Shown here: positions 18,681-28,800 of the stretch, one piece after another
Layout: the number at the start of each line of letters is the position of its first letter
How positions within the stretch are numbered: the stretch's first letter is position 1
Assembly (NCBI GenBank): GCA_041170385.1
Contig: JBEAZA010000038.1
Coordinates: 40,001-104,000, forward strand
Source: Luteolibacter sp041170385
Lineage (GTDB): Bacteria; Verrucomicrobiota; Verrucomicrobiia; Verrucomicrobiales; Akkermansiaceae
Reading direction: 5' to 3'
Length of the DNA stretch: 64,000 bases
The notes under the pieces: generated by a model
Seen by the model: the letters and a program-made list of their open reading frames with translations, nothing else
Database searches by the model: none
What the model was told of the DNA's origin: nothing
Program-made: the position numbers and the translations under genes

Positions 18681-19325
18681 TTATATGCCAGCGTCCCAAA
18701 GCGGCTTATTGAGAAATTTCGAAAGGGTTTCCGCATCGGCCAGAAGTGCTGAACGATTGCCATGATCCACCACGTTGACTCGGGTGCCATCATCCAGCAC
18801 GAGGTTGAGCTCATGGCTGTGATAGGAGCTTTTCTTTCCGCGGACATGTTCGGAGAGAACTTGCAGGGCGTGAACGCGTTTGAGTTCGGCGTAACGTTTG
18901 AGTTTCGACGGATCCATCATCAGCTCGGGTTTTTTACGACTTCTGCAAAAATAGCCGAGCCGCAGATCAAATACCGTTGGAGTGGTTGCGGAGCGCAACA
19001 AGCCGGCGCCGACAGCGGCGAAAACGATACCGATCACGAACGGAAGATTTTCTCTGGTCCGTACGGGTTTTTTTAAAGCGAAGTCAACCCCGATTCCGAG
19101 GCCGACAATGACGAAAATGCCCGCCATGAGTTTCATCCCAACCGAAGCGCGGAATTCCATGCGTTGTTCATTGATTTTGTGAAGCACCGCTGTTTTGAAA
19201 TTGCTACCACCCGGGCACAAGGGGGTCCATGCGGTTCTCATCGCGACGGGATCCTGAAATGAAGATGGATCCGTCAGGTCACGCTGCGCGAGATCCTTGA
19301 TCTGATCGATGATTTTTCTGAGCAT
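18681..19325 (-). CDS. Conserved membrane protein of unknown function
   Basis: I cannot assign a family. The 214-residue protein has a charged N-terminal part, two membrane helices at about residues 64-81 and 93-108, and a soluble C-terminal half. The end of that half (ELNLVLDDGTRVNVVDHGN, then LADAETLSKFLNKPLWDA) is a strand-turn-strand followed by a helix, as seen at the C-terminus of a number of small bacterial membrane proteins of unknown role. It precedes yidD by 6 bp, so the two are probably co-transcribed together with the GH128-like gene. Confidence 0.6.
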   Translation of the reverse strand: MLRKIIDQIKDLAQRDLTDPSSFQDPVAMRTAWTPLCPGGSNFKTAVLHKINEQRMEFRASVGMKLMAGIFVIVGLGIGVDFALKKPVRTRENLPFVIGIVFAAVGAGLLRSATTPTVFDLRLGYFCRSRKKPELMMDPSKLKRYAELKRVHALQVLSEHVRGKKSSYHSHELNLVLDDGTRVNVVDHGNRSALLADAETLSKFLNKPLWDAGI

Positions 19326-19434
19326 TCCAAAGTCAAGCGATGGATCGCCGGCGGGTCAATCCCGCCGATGATGACGCAATGCCATGCTGATTTCACGGCT
19401 TGTCATGGCGGCGGTTTTGGTCGAATCTACCCGC

Positions 19435-20232
19435 ATGCTGAGAAGTAAATCCTTATCCTTGGTGCCTGCGGTGGCGGCTCTGGTCATTGCGTCATGTGCG
19501 GTTTCTTCGTTTGATCCGAACACCGGGCAGGTCCGGACAACGGCACCGTCGAGTTCCCTTGTCGCACAGGGTACACAGGCGTTTGACCAAATGAAGAAGC
19601 AGAAAAAGATTTCTACCAACCCGACCTATCAAGCGCAGGTCCAGCGGGTGGCAGCGCGCTTGAAATCCGTAATCGACATCCCGAATGCAAAATGGGAGTT
19701 CGTGGTGTTCGAGGATTCCGTGCCTAACGCCTTTGCCCTGCCTGGCGGCAAGGTGGGAGTCCACACGGGATTGTTCCAGATTTCTCAAAACGATTCGGGA
19801 TTGGCAGCGGTGTTGGGACATGAAATCGCCCACGTGGTCCTGAACCACTCGCAGCAACGGATGAATCAGGCGACGGGCGTGGCGATCGGAACCGTGGTGG
19901 TGGATGCGATCCTTTCTGCGAAAGGGGTGGATAACACCGGACGTGCGGCGGCAGCGACAGGTGCGGCAGCGGTCGGGACCGTGGGATTGATTTTACCCTA
20001 CTCGCGCAGAGCCGAGCTCGAGTCTGATCAGCTTGGAGCCCTCTACATGGCACGCGCGGGATACAATCCGCAGGAAGCTGTGAAATTATGGGAGCGATTT
20101 GCCGAATGGAGGTCGAAACAAGGGGGAGGCGAAGCTCCCGAATTTTTACGCACCCATCCGCTCGATCAAACGCGCATTGCGAAACTCAAGGAATTCCTGC
20201 CGTTGGCGGAGCGTGAATACAAGGCGCGTTGA
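19435..20232 (+). CDS. M48 family zinc metalloprotease, lipoprotein
   Basis: A 265-residue protein starting at 19435. An earlier ATG at 19384 would add 17 residues ahead of an otherwise normal lipoprotein signal, so the internal start is preferred. The lipobox ends at Cys21 (VIASC). The catalytic HEIAH is at 129-133, with a further ELESDQLGALYMARAGY segment supplying the third zinc ligand. This is the architecture of periplasmic M48/BepA-like or Oma1-like proteases involved in quality control of the cell envelope. No TPR extension is present. The P450 gene follows 26 bp after the stop. Confidence 0.88.
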   Translation: MLRSKSLSLVPAVAALVIASCAVSSFDPNTGQVRTTAPSSSLVAQGTQAFDQMKKQKKISTNPTYQAQVQRVAARLKSVIDIPNAKWEFVVFEDSVPNAFALPGGKVGVHTGLFQISQNDSGLAAVLGHEIAHVVLNHSQQRMNQATGVAIGTVVVDAILSAKGVDNTGRAAAATGAAAVGTVGLILPYSRRAELESDQLGALYMARAGYNPQEAVKLWERFAEWRSKQGGGEAPEFLRTHPLDQTRIAKLKEFLPLAEREYKAR

Positions 20233-20258
20233 TTCCGAAGATCAGGCCATATTCCATC

Positions 20259-21410
20259 ATGAACGAACCCTTCGAACAGGACGATGTTTTTGAAGAAATC
20301 CGCAGCAAATGTCCCGTTCTGAAATGCCGTTTCGGTGACGAGGAAATTCCGATGTTTCTGAATCATGCGGATGTGATGGCCGCCGCAAAGGATTGGCAGA
20401 CATTCAGTTCGGATGCTCCATTCCGTGTCCCGGTTCCCTCCGAGGAGCATCTGCGCAGGGTCCGGCAATTGCCCATCGAAACGGATCCCCCGATCCATGC
20501 GGAGTATCGGGACCTTGTGGAGCCATTCTTTAAAAAACCGCGCGATCCGGAATTTGCGAGAACCATATCCGCCGTGATCTCCAATGCGCTCGCTGCGGTG
20601 ATTTCCGCACCATGCGAGGTGGTGAGCGGTTTTGCGGTACCGGTGCAGAACCGTGCGCTTGCACATCTGTTGGGTTTGCCGCAAAGCGCGGCGGAGGAAT
20701 GGATTTCATGGGGCACGCATGTGTTTCACGATGTGCTTGAGGGTGATTCCGACGGCAGTAGCTTGGATCAATACATCGAAAGGCAACTGGATCGGGCGCA
20801 ATGCTCCGAAGGCGATGATTTCTTTTGTTCGCTCGCCAAAGCGGAATTCCAGGGCAGAGGACTGACTCGGGCGGAGATGGCCGGATTTGCAAATCTGGCT
20901 TTCGCAGGCGGTCGCGATACGGTCATACACACGATCTCCTCCGTGATCGCTTACCTTGCGCGGCATCCCGAGGCTCTGAGCTATCTCCAGTCCGATCCGA
21001 AGCGCGCGGTTCTTGCCACCGAGGAATTTTTCCGGGTCGTTTCTCCTTTGACCCACATCGGGCGGGTTTGTCCGGCCAAGACGCATGTGCACGGCCTGGA
21101 GATTCAGCCCGGAGAACGGGTTTCCTTGGGGTGGGCCGCAGCAAACCGCGATCCGCAAACGTTCACTTTCCCGCATGAAGTCCGGTTGGATCGCAAGCCC
21201 AATCCGCATGTGGCGTTTGGCGCGGGCAACCATTTTTGTCTTGGAGCCGCACACGCGCGCTTGCTGATTCGGGAGCTGCTGGTACGGCTGGCTCAAGGGG
21301 TTTCACACATTGAAATTCTCCATGCGGTTCCGAACTTTGAATCCGCTTCAACCTACAAGCGCCAGATCGGTTATGAGCGACTGGAGGTGGTTTTCAGGCC
21401 GATTGCCTGA
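20259..21410 (+). CDS. Cytochrome P450
   Basis: A 383-residue soluble bacterial P450. The heme-binding loop is FGAGNHFCLGAAHARLL with the thiolate ligand Cys327. The I-helix oxygen-activation motif is AGGRDT, and the K-helix ExxR-type motif is EEFFRVVSP. The N-terminal ETDPPIHAEYR segment is the usual C-helix heme-contacting region. The ATG at 20259 is preferred over a TTG at 20229 that overlaps the M48 stop. No ferredoxin or reductase gene lies nearby, so its redox partner must be elsewhere. The substrate is unknown. Confidence 0.92.
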   Translation: MNEPFEQDDVFEEIRSKCPVLKCRFGDEEIPMFLNHADVMAAAKDWQTFSSDAPFRVPVPSEEHLRRVRQLPIETDPPIHAEYRDLVEPFFKKPRDPEFARTISAVISNALAAVISAPCEVVSGFAVPVQNRALAHLLGLPQSAAEEWISWGTHVFHDVLEGDSDGSSLDQYIERQLDRAQCSEGDDFFCSLAKAEFQGRGLTRAEMAGFANLAFAGGRDTVIHTISSVIAYLARHPEALSYLQSDPKRAVLATEEFFRVVSPLTHIGRVCPAKTHVHGLEIQPGERVSLGWAAANRDPQTFTFPHEVRLDRKPNPHVAFGAGNHFCLGAAHARLLIRELLVRLAQGVSHIEILHAVPNFESASTYKRQIGYERLEVVFRPIA

Positions 21411-21440
21411 AGCCCTTCCGGTTTTTCCTGCGGCGCTGTG

Positions 21441-22127
21441 TCATTCGCGCTCCTCATCGGATTTGTGCCGCAAATCTCTGGCTTGATCGAGAAAGAAGGA
21501 ATCCTCGCCGATGTTGCAGGCAAGATCCCCGATCCGTTCCAAGGAACGGATGATCAGGATCAGCTGGAGATATTCCTGACTGCGGCCCTGGACTTCCTCA
21601 ATGCGTGAGCTGAACTGTGCGGCGGCTTTTTTATGAAGCTTGTCGAGTTTTTTATCACGTGCATGCAATGACGCGCCGAGCGAAGCATTGAGGTCGCTGT
21701 AGGATGAAATGGCATCACGGAGCAGATGATCCGCAAGGGTATAGATCGGCTCGATCAGATTCACATCCGGCAGTTCGGGCGATGCAATGATTTTCTCCGC
21801 TCGTTTGGCAATCCCGGCCGAATGATCGGCAATGCGTTCCAAGTGGGTGGAGATCTTCATGGAGGAGACGACAAAACGCAGATCTGATGCAACCGGTTGG
21901 TATCGGACAAGAATCTCCATTCCCATTCTGTCCACAACACACTCGAGGCTGTTGATGTGCCGGTCTTCCGCGATCACCGCACGGGCAAGCTCGGGATTTC
22001 TATCGAACAACGCCTGAGCGGCGCGTTCGAGATTGCATCTGGTCAGTGCCGCCATTTTCAACACTTCGGATTTCAAAGAGGAAATCTGATGATTGAAATC
22101 GTGAGAGATATGGGAAACCGGATTCAT
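21441..22127 (-). CDS. phoU: Phosphate signalling protein PhoU
   Basis: This 228-residue all-helical protein has the two PhoU repeats. Each carries the metal-binding signature: the first in VASDLRFVVSSMKISTHLERIADHS (residues about 78-102) and the second in LQLILIIRSLERIGDLACNIGE. PhoU links the Pst phosphate transporter to the PhoR/PhoB two-component system and dampens phosphate uptake. The pst genes are not within 20 kb upstream or downstream, which is unusual since phoU usually ends the pst operon. About 200 bp lie upstream for a promoter. Confidence 0.93.
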   Translation of the reverse strand: MNPVSHISHDFNHQISSLKSEVLKMAALTRCNLERAAQALFDRNPELARAVIAEDRHINSLECVVDRMGMEILVRYQPVASDLRFVVSSMKISTHLERIADHSAGIAKRAEKIIASPELPDVNLIEPIYTLADHLLRDAISSYSDLNASLGASLHARDKKLDKLHKKAAAQFSSRIEEVQGRSQEYLQLILIIRSLERIGDLACNIGEDSFFLDQARDLRHKSDEERE

Positions 22128-22340
22128 GGAATATGGTGCAACCTAGCCTATCTTCCATGGGTAAACCACAAAGATTTTTCCACAGGGATTCCGAACGCAC
22201 ATGCAGCGACTCGGAGGACTTGGTAATCCGGCACGTAAGCACCGGTTCCGAGGAGGGTCGGCCTTCATGCATGAACCCCCATTTCATGCGAGCCCTCGGC
22301 CGCCCTTTGCGGGCAGCGCAGCAGGCGCATGAACGGCACG

Positions 22341-24656
22341 TCACGATGAGGAGGGCCGAAGATGAACGGGAAGTTCGGGCATGGAATGAACAGGTGCTTG
22401 TGGCAAGAACCAACGGCGGCGGTCGAGCTCCTGCCATTCGGGCAGGGCCTTGCAACGGCGCATCATTTCAAGATAGTAGCGGTTCGCTGCTTGCGGGTCG
22501 CGTGGGGCCAACCATCGGCCGGCCTCATGAAGGATGAACAGCGTGCGCGGATCGTTATCTGGCAGCAAGCATGCTGCCCGCCAGGCGATTTCCGCCGCAT
22601 CGTAGCGGTAATGAAACCGGGCTTCATGCTCGGAGAGGTGTGGAGCGATGCGACGGATTTCCTCACGTGAAATGGCTGGAATGGCGAAATCCGACGGCTG
22701 CTTCGGCCCGTCAATCCGGTAATCATCTTCCCAACTCACGCTCCATCCCGTCACCCTCGATCGCAACGCCATGTAATCGGTTCCACCAAAGAGTCCGTCA
22801 TATGAGGTCAAATCGGGCGCACCTTCATAACCGAACATTTCCATCCCGAGATGCCGGCGCAAGTGGGCCATATGCCAGAGGATCAGCGCTCTGTTTTCAT
22901 TCGACATTGAGCGTTCGAGGGAGGCACGGTGCAGGCGCACATAATGATCGAACAAAAGCTGCAAGGCACGCGGCATGAATTCCGCAGCTTCCCGGAAACG
23001 AAATTCACGAGCAAGGCGACGCGCAAGCAGGTAACGATAACGATCCGAATCCCATCCGTGATCAGGCGATGCGATGCTGTCATCCTTCCGGATCGTGAAC
23101 CGCTGCTCTCCCGAATCTGGCTCGGGACCGGGACGGTTCTTCTTCACCCATGCCACCAGTTCGTCGGTCGTAAGCACGCGTTCGGCGAGATAGGACGCGT
23201 CGCTGTCGTAAGATGCCTTTGCCAGGAAATCCATTGCCCGGATGAATTCACCACGACCGATATGAACGATGGCACGGTCCGAGTGGAATTGGCCTTTCAT
23301 CCAATCGCGGCGTTGGCCGGCATCATGCCAGAACGTATCCATCAGGCTCGGAGGAGCGGGAAATTCATTCGCCTCAAAATCGTAAGCAGGGGCGGCCTTG
23401 GCAAAACATTTCGCCGCATCATCCATCTTGCCATCGCGCAGGGCGAGCTTTGCCTGCAGCCAGAGGACCTCACCGGCATCGGCGGGAGCGTGTGCAAGCC
23501 ATCGGCGCGCGGCATGGAAATTTGCGCGGTCATAACAGATCCATGCGGCTTTGGCGGCGGCGCTTGAGGGTTTTCCCGACGCATCTTCTTCCAACAGATC
23601 AAGCCAAGCATCGCCAAGCGGATCTTCCCAAGCACTCGGAGAGTCCGGTTCGCTCGACATCATGAAATACAATGCGGTCACAATCTCACGCGCCAGCGGA
23701 TCTTTTGCAGCGCGCTGCATGGCGGCAGGATCCGTGAGGATGGGATCGATCTGTTTTCGCAAGCTGATCAGCATTTCCTCGTTGCCTAGGCATGTGGCTT
23801 CGAAATACCATTTCAGACGGATCACGGGATCGGTTTCCGTGATGGCGATCCAGCCCATGGCCAGCGCGGCAAGGCCGAGTGAATCGAGGCATCCGTTTTC
23901 TGCCAGCGAGATCGCCTGATGATAAAACGGAACCGCCGATTCGGCATCGGGTGAGGTCTTGGCCAGCATCCATGCCGCCCAAACGGCGCGGTTTTTGCGA
24001 TCGTTCTCCGGAAGGTTCAGGATCTCCCGCCATTGCCGGCGCGCGCTTTCCAGATCACCTCCGCGCCATGCCTGAGCGGCTTTCCAATACGCGGCAATGT
24101 CCGCCGGAACCTCGGGAAATACCGGCGGCAGAGAGACCTGCACCTTCCCCGGAACGGGCATGTCCCATGCGCCGTCAAGAGAGACGCAGGGCAGGCTTTT
24201 GCGCCATTGGGAGAAAGCTGAAACAATCCCGGCGACACATGCGGTGCCGACCTTTTGTTCTAACAGAATTACGGCGAGTTCGACCGCTTCGCTTCGTATG
24301 GCGCCCTCCTCGGGAAAAACGGCCAGTGCCACCTCTTCGGGCATTCCGGCGGCGATGACTGGCTTCAGGGCTTTCCTGAATGCGTAGAGCTTGTCCTCAT
24401 CATAGGACATCTGCCCGTCGCAAGCGGGATCGTTTTTCGAGCGCTGGATCATTGCCTCTGCTGCGGGACGATAGGTCAGCCCGCGGCCGGCGGCACGATC
24501 GATGGAGACGATTTCATCCAAGGTGCAGGTTCCTCTCACACGCAAAGCCGCCTGCGGCAGATCAAGAACGCTGTCGGGGAAAAACGGACCGCAGGCAGTT
24601 GCCATGAGGATGCCGAGAAGAAATGTTAGAATACTGCGATGGATGAGGGCATTCAT
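22341..24656 (-). CDS. Large lipoprotein of unknown function with helical-repeat character
   Basis: I do not recognise a named family. The 771-residue protein has an N-terminal hydrophobic segment ending in a plausible lipobox (MATAC, Cys22) followed by GPFFPD. Most of the rest is helical, Ala/Trp-rich, with TPR-like or Sel1-like spacing (for example residues around WKAAQAWRGGDLESARRQW and the region near CFAKAAPAYDFEANEF). It starts inside the 3' end of the DUF3142 gene with a 4-bp overlap, so the two are translationally coupled. It is probably an envelope scaffold or peptidoglycan/glycan-associated protein; this is inference from location and signal only. Confidence 0.6.
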   Translation of the reverse strand: MNALIHRSILTFLLGILMATACGPFFPDSVLDLPQAALRVRGTCTLDEIVSIDRAAGRGLTYRPAAEAMIQRSKNDPACDGQMSYDEDKLYAFRKALKPVIAAGMPEEVALAVFPEEGAIRSEAVELAVILLEQKVGTACVAGIVSAFSQWRKSLPCVSLDGAWDMPVPGKVQVSLPPVFPEVPADIAAYWKAAQAWRGGDLESARRQWREILNLPENDRKNRAVWAAWMLAKTSPDAESAVPFYHQAISLAENGCLDSLGLAALAMGWIAITETDPVIRLKWYFEATCLGNEEMLISLRKQIDPILTDPAAMQRAAKDPLAREIVTALYFMMSSEPDSPSAWEDPLGDAWLDLLEEDASGKPSSAAAKAAWICYDRANFHAARRWLAHAPADAGEVLWLQAKLALRDGKMDDAAKCFAKAAPAYDFEANEFPAPPSLMDTFWHDAGQRRDWMKGQFHSDRAIVHIGRGEFIRAMDFLAKASYDSDASYLAERVLTTDELVAWVKKNRPGPEPDSGEQRFTIRKDDSIASPDHGWDSDRYRYLLARRLAREFRFREAAEFMPRALQLLFDHYVRLHRASLERSMSNENRALILWHMAHLRRHLGMEMFGYEGAPDLTSYDGLFGGTDYMALRSRVTGWSVSWEDDYRIDGPKQPSDFAIPAISREEIRRIAPHLSEHEARFHYRYDAAEIAWRAACLLPDNDPRTLFILHEAGRWLAPRDPQAANRYYLEMMRRCKALPEWQELDRRRWFLPQAPVHSMPELPVHLRPSSS

Positions 24657-25879
24657 GGTTGTTTTCCAAAAGTTGGTTTTGGAAAGGCGGAGGGATCACT
24701 GGTTCTGAGCCAACCCATGGAGAAAGATTTGCCCGGAGCCAACCATGGCCACGGAGCTTTTTCGAGACGCAGTTGGTCTCGGATGCCGGGAGCATAGCCA
24801 TTCAGCCCCTCCAATACAAGCGCCTCGCAACCCGTATCGATGATTTCGGGAAGCCGCTCATCACGCTCGCCTCGGTTGGCGAGTATGATGTCCCAAGCGC
24901 CTGATTCGGACCGCTTCACCTCGATTCGTAGGTCAGGCGTGGGCATTTCACCTGAGGCCACACGTTGCCAGGTCGTCCATTTCCAATTTCTTCGGTCTGT
25001 TTCAATCGGAAGTCGGTACCAAACGATTCCTCGCATGCCCGATGGAGGATTCTGTTTCCATTCACTGACCAGGGTTGCAAGTTGTACGGCATCGCTGATG
25101 CCCATCGAGCGACGTGTGGCAGCCGCCGGAGTCGGGCTCTCCACGTCCTCGGAAATGACATCGATCACACGGTTATTCCGATCGAACCAGACTTCACAGC
25201 CATAGGTATTCAGCGCGATGTGATAGGGAATACCGAGTTCGGACATCTTACGGGCGGTGTCGCGTGCCGCGACCGGATCACACAGGATGACCGGCATCTC
25301 GGGTTTTGCCGGAAGCTTGAGCGAGTGGAGCTGCATCACGATGCCGTCGGCCGTGGTGAACAGCTGCTTCGCGTCCGGCGTGTCCATCCATGAAGGCAGC
25401 GCGGTTATACTCCAGGTTTTTCCGGGGTGCGCTTTTTTGATGGCGTTCAGCAACCTCAGGTAATTGCCCAAGGAGCGTTGCGGACTGTCGTAGTCAATCT
25501 GGAAATCCGTCACAGGTTTGGCGGCAGCCCATGCGATTTCTTCCATTACTTTGTCCAAAATCTCGCCCGAATGCCATGTTTCACCGGAAAGCGAAGAGCC
25601 AATGCGGATCACCAGACCGTTCCCTCTGAGCAGTTCGTCCGGGAGCTTGGTGCGACTGGCGTGCCATACGCCGTTGATCCGTCCGATTTCAACGGCAAGA
25701 AAATGGCGGCGTGACGCCAAACCCTGTGAACGTTCAAGGGCGCTGCGGAGAGCGGGTGAGGCCTCGCGTTGCCAGACATAGACTTCCGTGCTGAGCGGGC
25801 GTGGCGGCTGAGTGATAAACCCGGCAACCATCAGGAAACAAGCCAGAATGAAGCCAAAAGCAAGGGTTACGGGCTTCAT
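24653..25879 (-). CDS. DUF3142 family membrane-anchored protein
   Basis: A 408-residue protein with an N-terminal membrane anchor (residues 5-23). The body fits DUF3142: a VYVWQRE start with the aromatic/Gln motif, the FQIDYDSPQRSLGNYLRLL strand-helix (residues about 145-163), WSITALPSW, and a later YHIALNTYGCEVWFD. The predicted fold is a glycoside-hydrolase-like TIM barrel, and the Asp of IDYD is a plausible active-site residue. The function is not established. The gene lies 15 bp after carB and overlaps the large lipoprotein gene by 4 bp. Confidence 0.72.
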   Translation of the reverse strand: MKPVTLAFGFILACFLMVAGFITQPPRPLSTEVYVWQREASPALRSALERSQGLASRRHFLAVEIGRINGVWHASRTKLPDELLRGNGLVIRIGSSLSGETWHSGEILDKVMEEIAWAAAKPVTDFQIDYDSPQRSLGNYLRLLNAIKKAHPGKTWSITALPSWMDTPDAKQLFTTADGIVMQLHSLKLPAKPEMPVILCDPVAARDTARKMSELGIPYHIALNTYGCEVWFDRNNRVIDVISEDVESPTPAAATRRSMGISDAVQLATLVSEWKQNPPSGMRGIVWYRLPIETDRRNWKWTTWQRVASGEMPTPDLRIEVKRSESGAWDIILANRGERDERLPEIIDTGCEALVLEGLNGYAPGIRDQLRLEKAPWPWLAPGKSFSMGWLRTSDPSAFPKPTFGKQP

Positions 25880-25894
25880 TGGATTTTCACGGAC

Positions 25895-28800
25895 TCATGC
25901 GTGATATTCCTGCAAGCACTTTACCGTGAGCTCGCGTTCCTTGAGGGAACGGATGGCTTTCACGGCAGCTTCCGCAGCGGCCATGTTGGTGGCGTAGGAG
26001 ATTTTCTGCGCGATCGCAGTGGATCGGATCAGAATTTCATCGGCGCGGGATTCATGGGTGGCCGGTGTGTTGATCAGAAAATGGATTTCATTGTTCTTCA
26101 TCATATCGATGACATTCGGACGCGCTTCTTCCAGAACCTTGTAGACCCGGTCGGCCGGAATGCCCGCTTCTGCGAGTTTGGCGAGGGTCCCGCCGGTAGA
26201 AACAATCCTGAATCCGAGCTCATGCAACCCACGAGCGACGTCGATGGCACGCTCTTTGTCGCGATCTGCAACGGAGAAGAACACCGTGCCTTGTTTCGGC
26301 AAGGGGTTGAACGCGGAAATTTGGGATTTGGCATAGGCCATGCCCCAATCGGAATCGATTCCCATGACTTCGCCTGTCGATTTCATCTCCGGACCAAGAA
26401 CGATATCGATGCCGGGAAACCGGTTCCATGGGAAGACAGCTTCCTTCACAGAAAAATGCGGCGGGATGATGGTTTCGGTGTATCCCATGTCCTTGAGTTT
26501 TTCACCAACCATGATTTTGGCAGCGAGCTTGGCGAGGGAAACGCCAGTGGCCTTGGAGACGAAAGGCACGGTGCGGGAAGCACGTGGGTTGACCTCGATG
26601 ACGTAGAGCTCGTCATCCTTCACCGCGAATTGGATGTTCATCAGACCGCGGACTTCGAGCTCACGCGCGAGATCTTTCGCCGCTTTTTCAATCTGGGTCT
26701 TGATGTTGTCCGAAATCGAGAAAGCTGGAATCACACAAGCGGAATCGCCCGAATGGATTCCAGCTTGTTCGATGTGCTGCATGATCGCACCGACTACCGA
26801 GGTTTCACCATCACTGATGCAATCCACATCGATTTCCGTCGCATTGTCGAGGAAACGGTCGACCAGCACCGGGCGTTCTGGCGATGCGGTAACCGCCTCG
26901 CGCATGTAGGTGGAAAGCTCCTTGTCGCTGTAGACGATCATCATCGCTCGTCCGCCAAGAACGAATGATGGCCTGACCAAAACCGGGTAGCCGATGCGGT
27001 TGGCAACCGCAATCGCCTCGGCCTCGTTGGTGGCGGTTCCGGCTTCGGCCTGTTTCAATCCGAGTTTGTCCAGCAACGCGGAGAAGAACTTGCGGTCTTC
27101 GGCCTGTTCGATGGATTTCGGCGAAGTGCCGATGATGGGCACCCCGTGTCGCTCGAGGTCAGCGGCGAGGTTAAGCGGCGTTTGACCGCCGAATTGGACA
27201 ATGACGCCGTAAGGTTTTTCCTGGTCACAGATATTGAGTACATCCTCAAGAGTGAGAGGCTCGAAAAACAGCTTGTCCGAGGTGTCGTAATCCGTTGAGA
27301 CCGTCTCGGGATTGGAGTTGACCATGATCGTTTCATAGCCGAGCTCCTTGAGCGCGAAAGCGGCATGGACGCAGCAATAATCGAACTCGATGCCCTGGCC
27401 AATCCGGTTAGGCCCGCCTCCCAGAATGATGATTTTCTTTTTGTCTGACTGACGCGCTTCGTTTTCATCACCGTAGGTGGAGTAGAAATACGGCGTATAT
27501 GCTTCGAATTCAGCAGCGCAGGTATCCACGAGGCGGTAGGTCGGAATGATGTTTTGCAATTTGCGCGCGTTGCGTACCGCATCTTCGCCAACGCCTTTCG
27601 CCTTTGCGATCTGCCGATCGGAGAAACCGAGTTTTTTGGCCTTCCTGAGATCGAGATTCGCGAGGTCCTGTCCTTCTTTCGCGATCTGTTCGAGATGACG
27701 AAGGAACCAAGGATCGATGGCGGTGGCGGCATGGACTTCATCAAGCGTCCAGCCGTTCACGAATGCCGTTTGTAGCCAGAAGATTCGTTCCGCATTCGGG
27801 ATGCGAAGTTTCCGGGTGATCTCCTCCTTGGCAGGGGATTGCGCATCCTTGTCGTCGAAGCCGAAGCCCCAGCGTCCGGTTTCCAGCGAGCGCAGGCATT
27901 TCTGCATGGACTCCTTGAACGTGCGGCCGATCGACATCGCCTCGCCGACCGACTTCATCGAAGTGGTAAGTACGGGATTTGCCGTAGGAAATTTTTCAAA
28001 GGTGAACCGGGGGATCTTGGTGACCACGTAATCGATGGTCGGCTCGAAAGATGCGGGCGTTTCGCGGGTGATGTCGTTGGGGAGTTCATCCAGCGTGTAG
28101 CCGACCGCGAGTTTTGCGGCGATTTTCGCGATAGGGAATCCGGTAGCTTTGGAAGCGAGCGCCGAGGAGCGTGAAACGCGCGGGTTCATCTCGATGACGA
28201 TCATGCGGCCGGTCTTGGGATCCGTGGCGAACTGGATGTTGGAGCCGCCGGTTTCAACGCCGATTTCACGGATCACGGCGAATGATGCGTCGCGCATGAT
28301 TTGATATTCGCGATCTGTCAGGGTCTGGATGGGAGCGACGGTGATGGAATCTCCGGTGTGCACACCCATGGGATCGAGGTTTTCAATGGAACAGATGACC
28401 ACGCAGTTGTCAGCACGGTCGCGCATGACTTCCATTTCGAATTCCTTCCATCCGAGCAAGGACTCATCGATCAACACTTCCGAAACCGGCGAGAGATCGA
28501 GACCGCGATGTACGATTTCCTCGAATTCCTCTCGGTTGTAGGCGATGCCGCCGCCTTGGCCGCCCAACGTGAACGCGGGGCGGACGATGAGTGGAAACGT
28601 GCCGATTTCCTCGGCAACCTCACGTGCCTCCTCCATGGTATGGGCAATACCGGAACGCGGCATATCGAGGCCGATTTTCTGCATGGCCTCCTTGAAGAGA
28701 TGACGGTCCTCGCCTTTGTCGATGGCTTCGGCATTTGCACCGATCATGCGAACACCGTGTTTTTCGAGCGTGCCGGCTTTGAAAAGCGACATGGAGGTAT

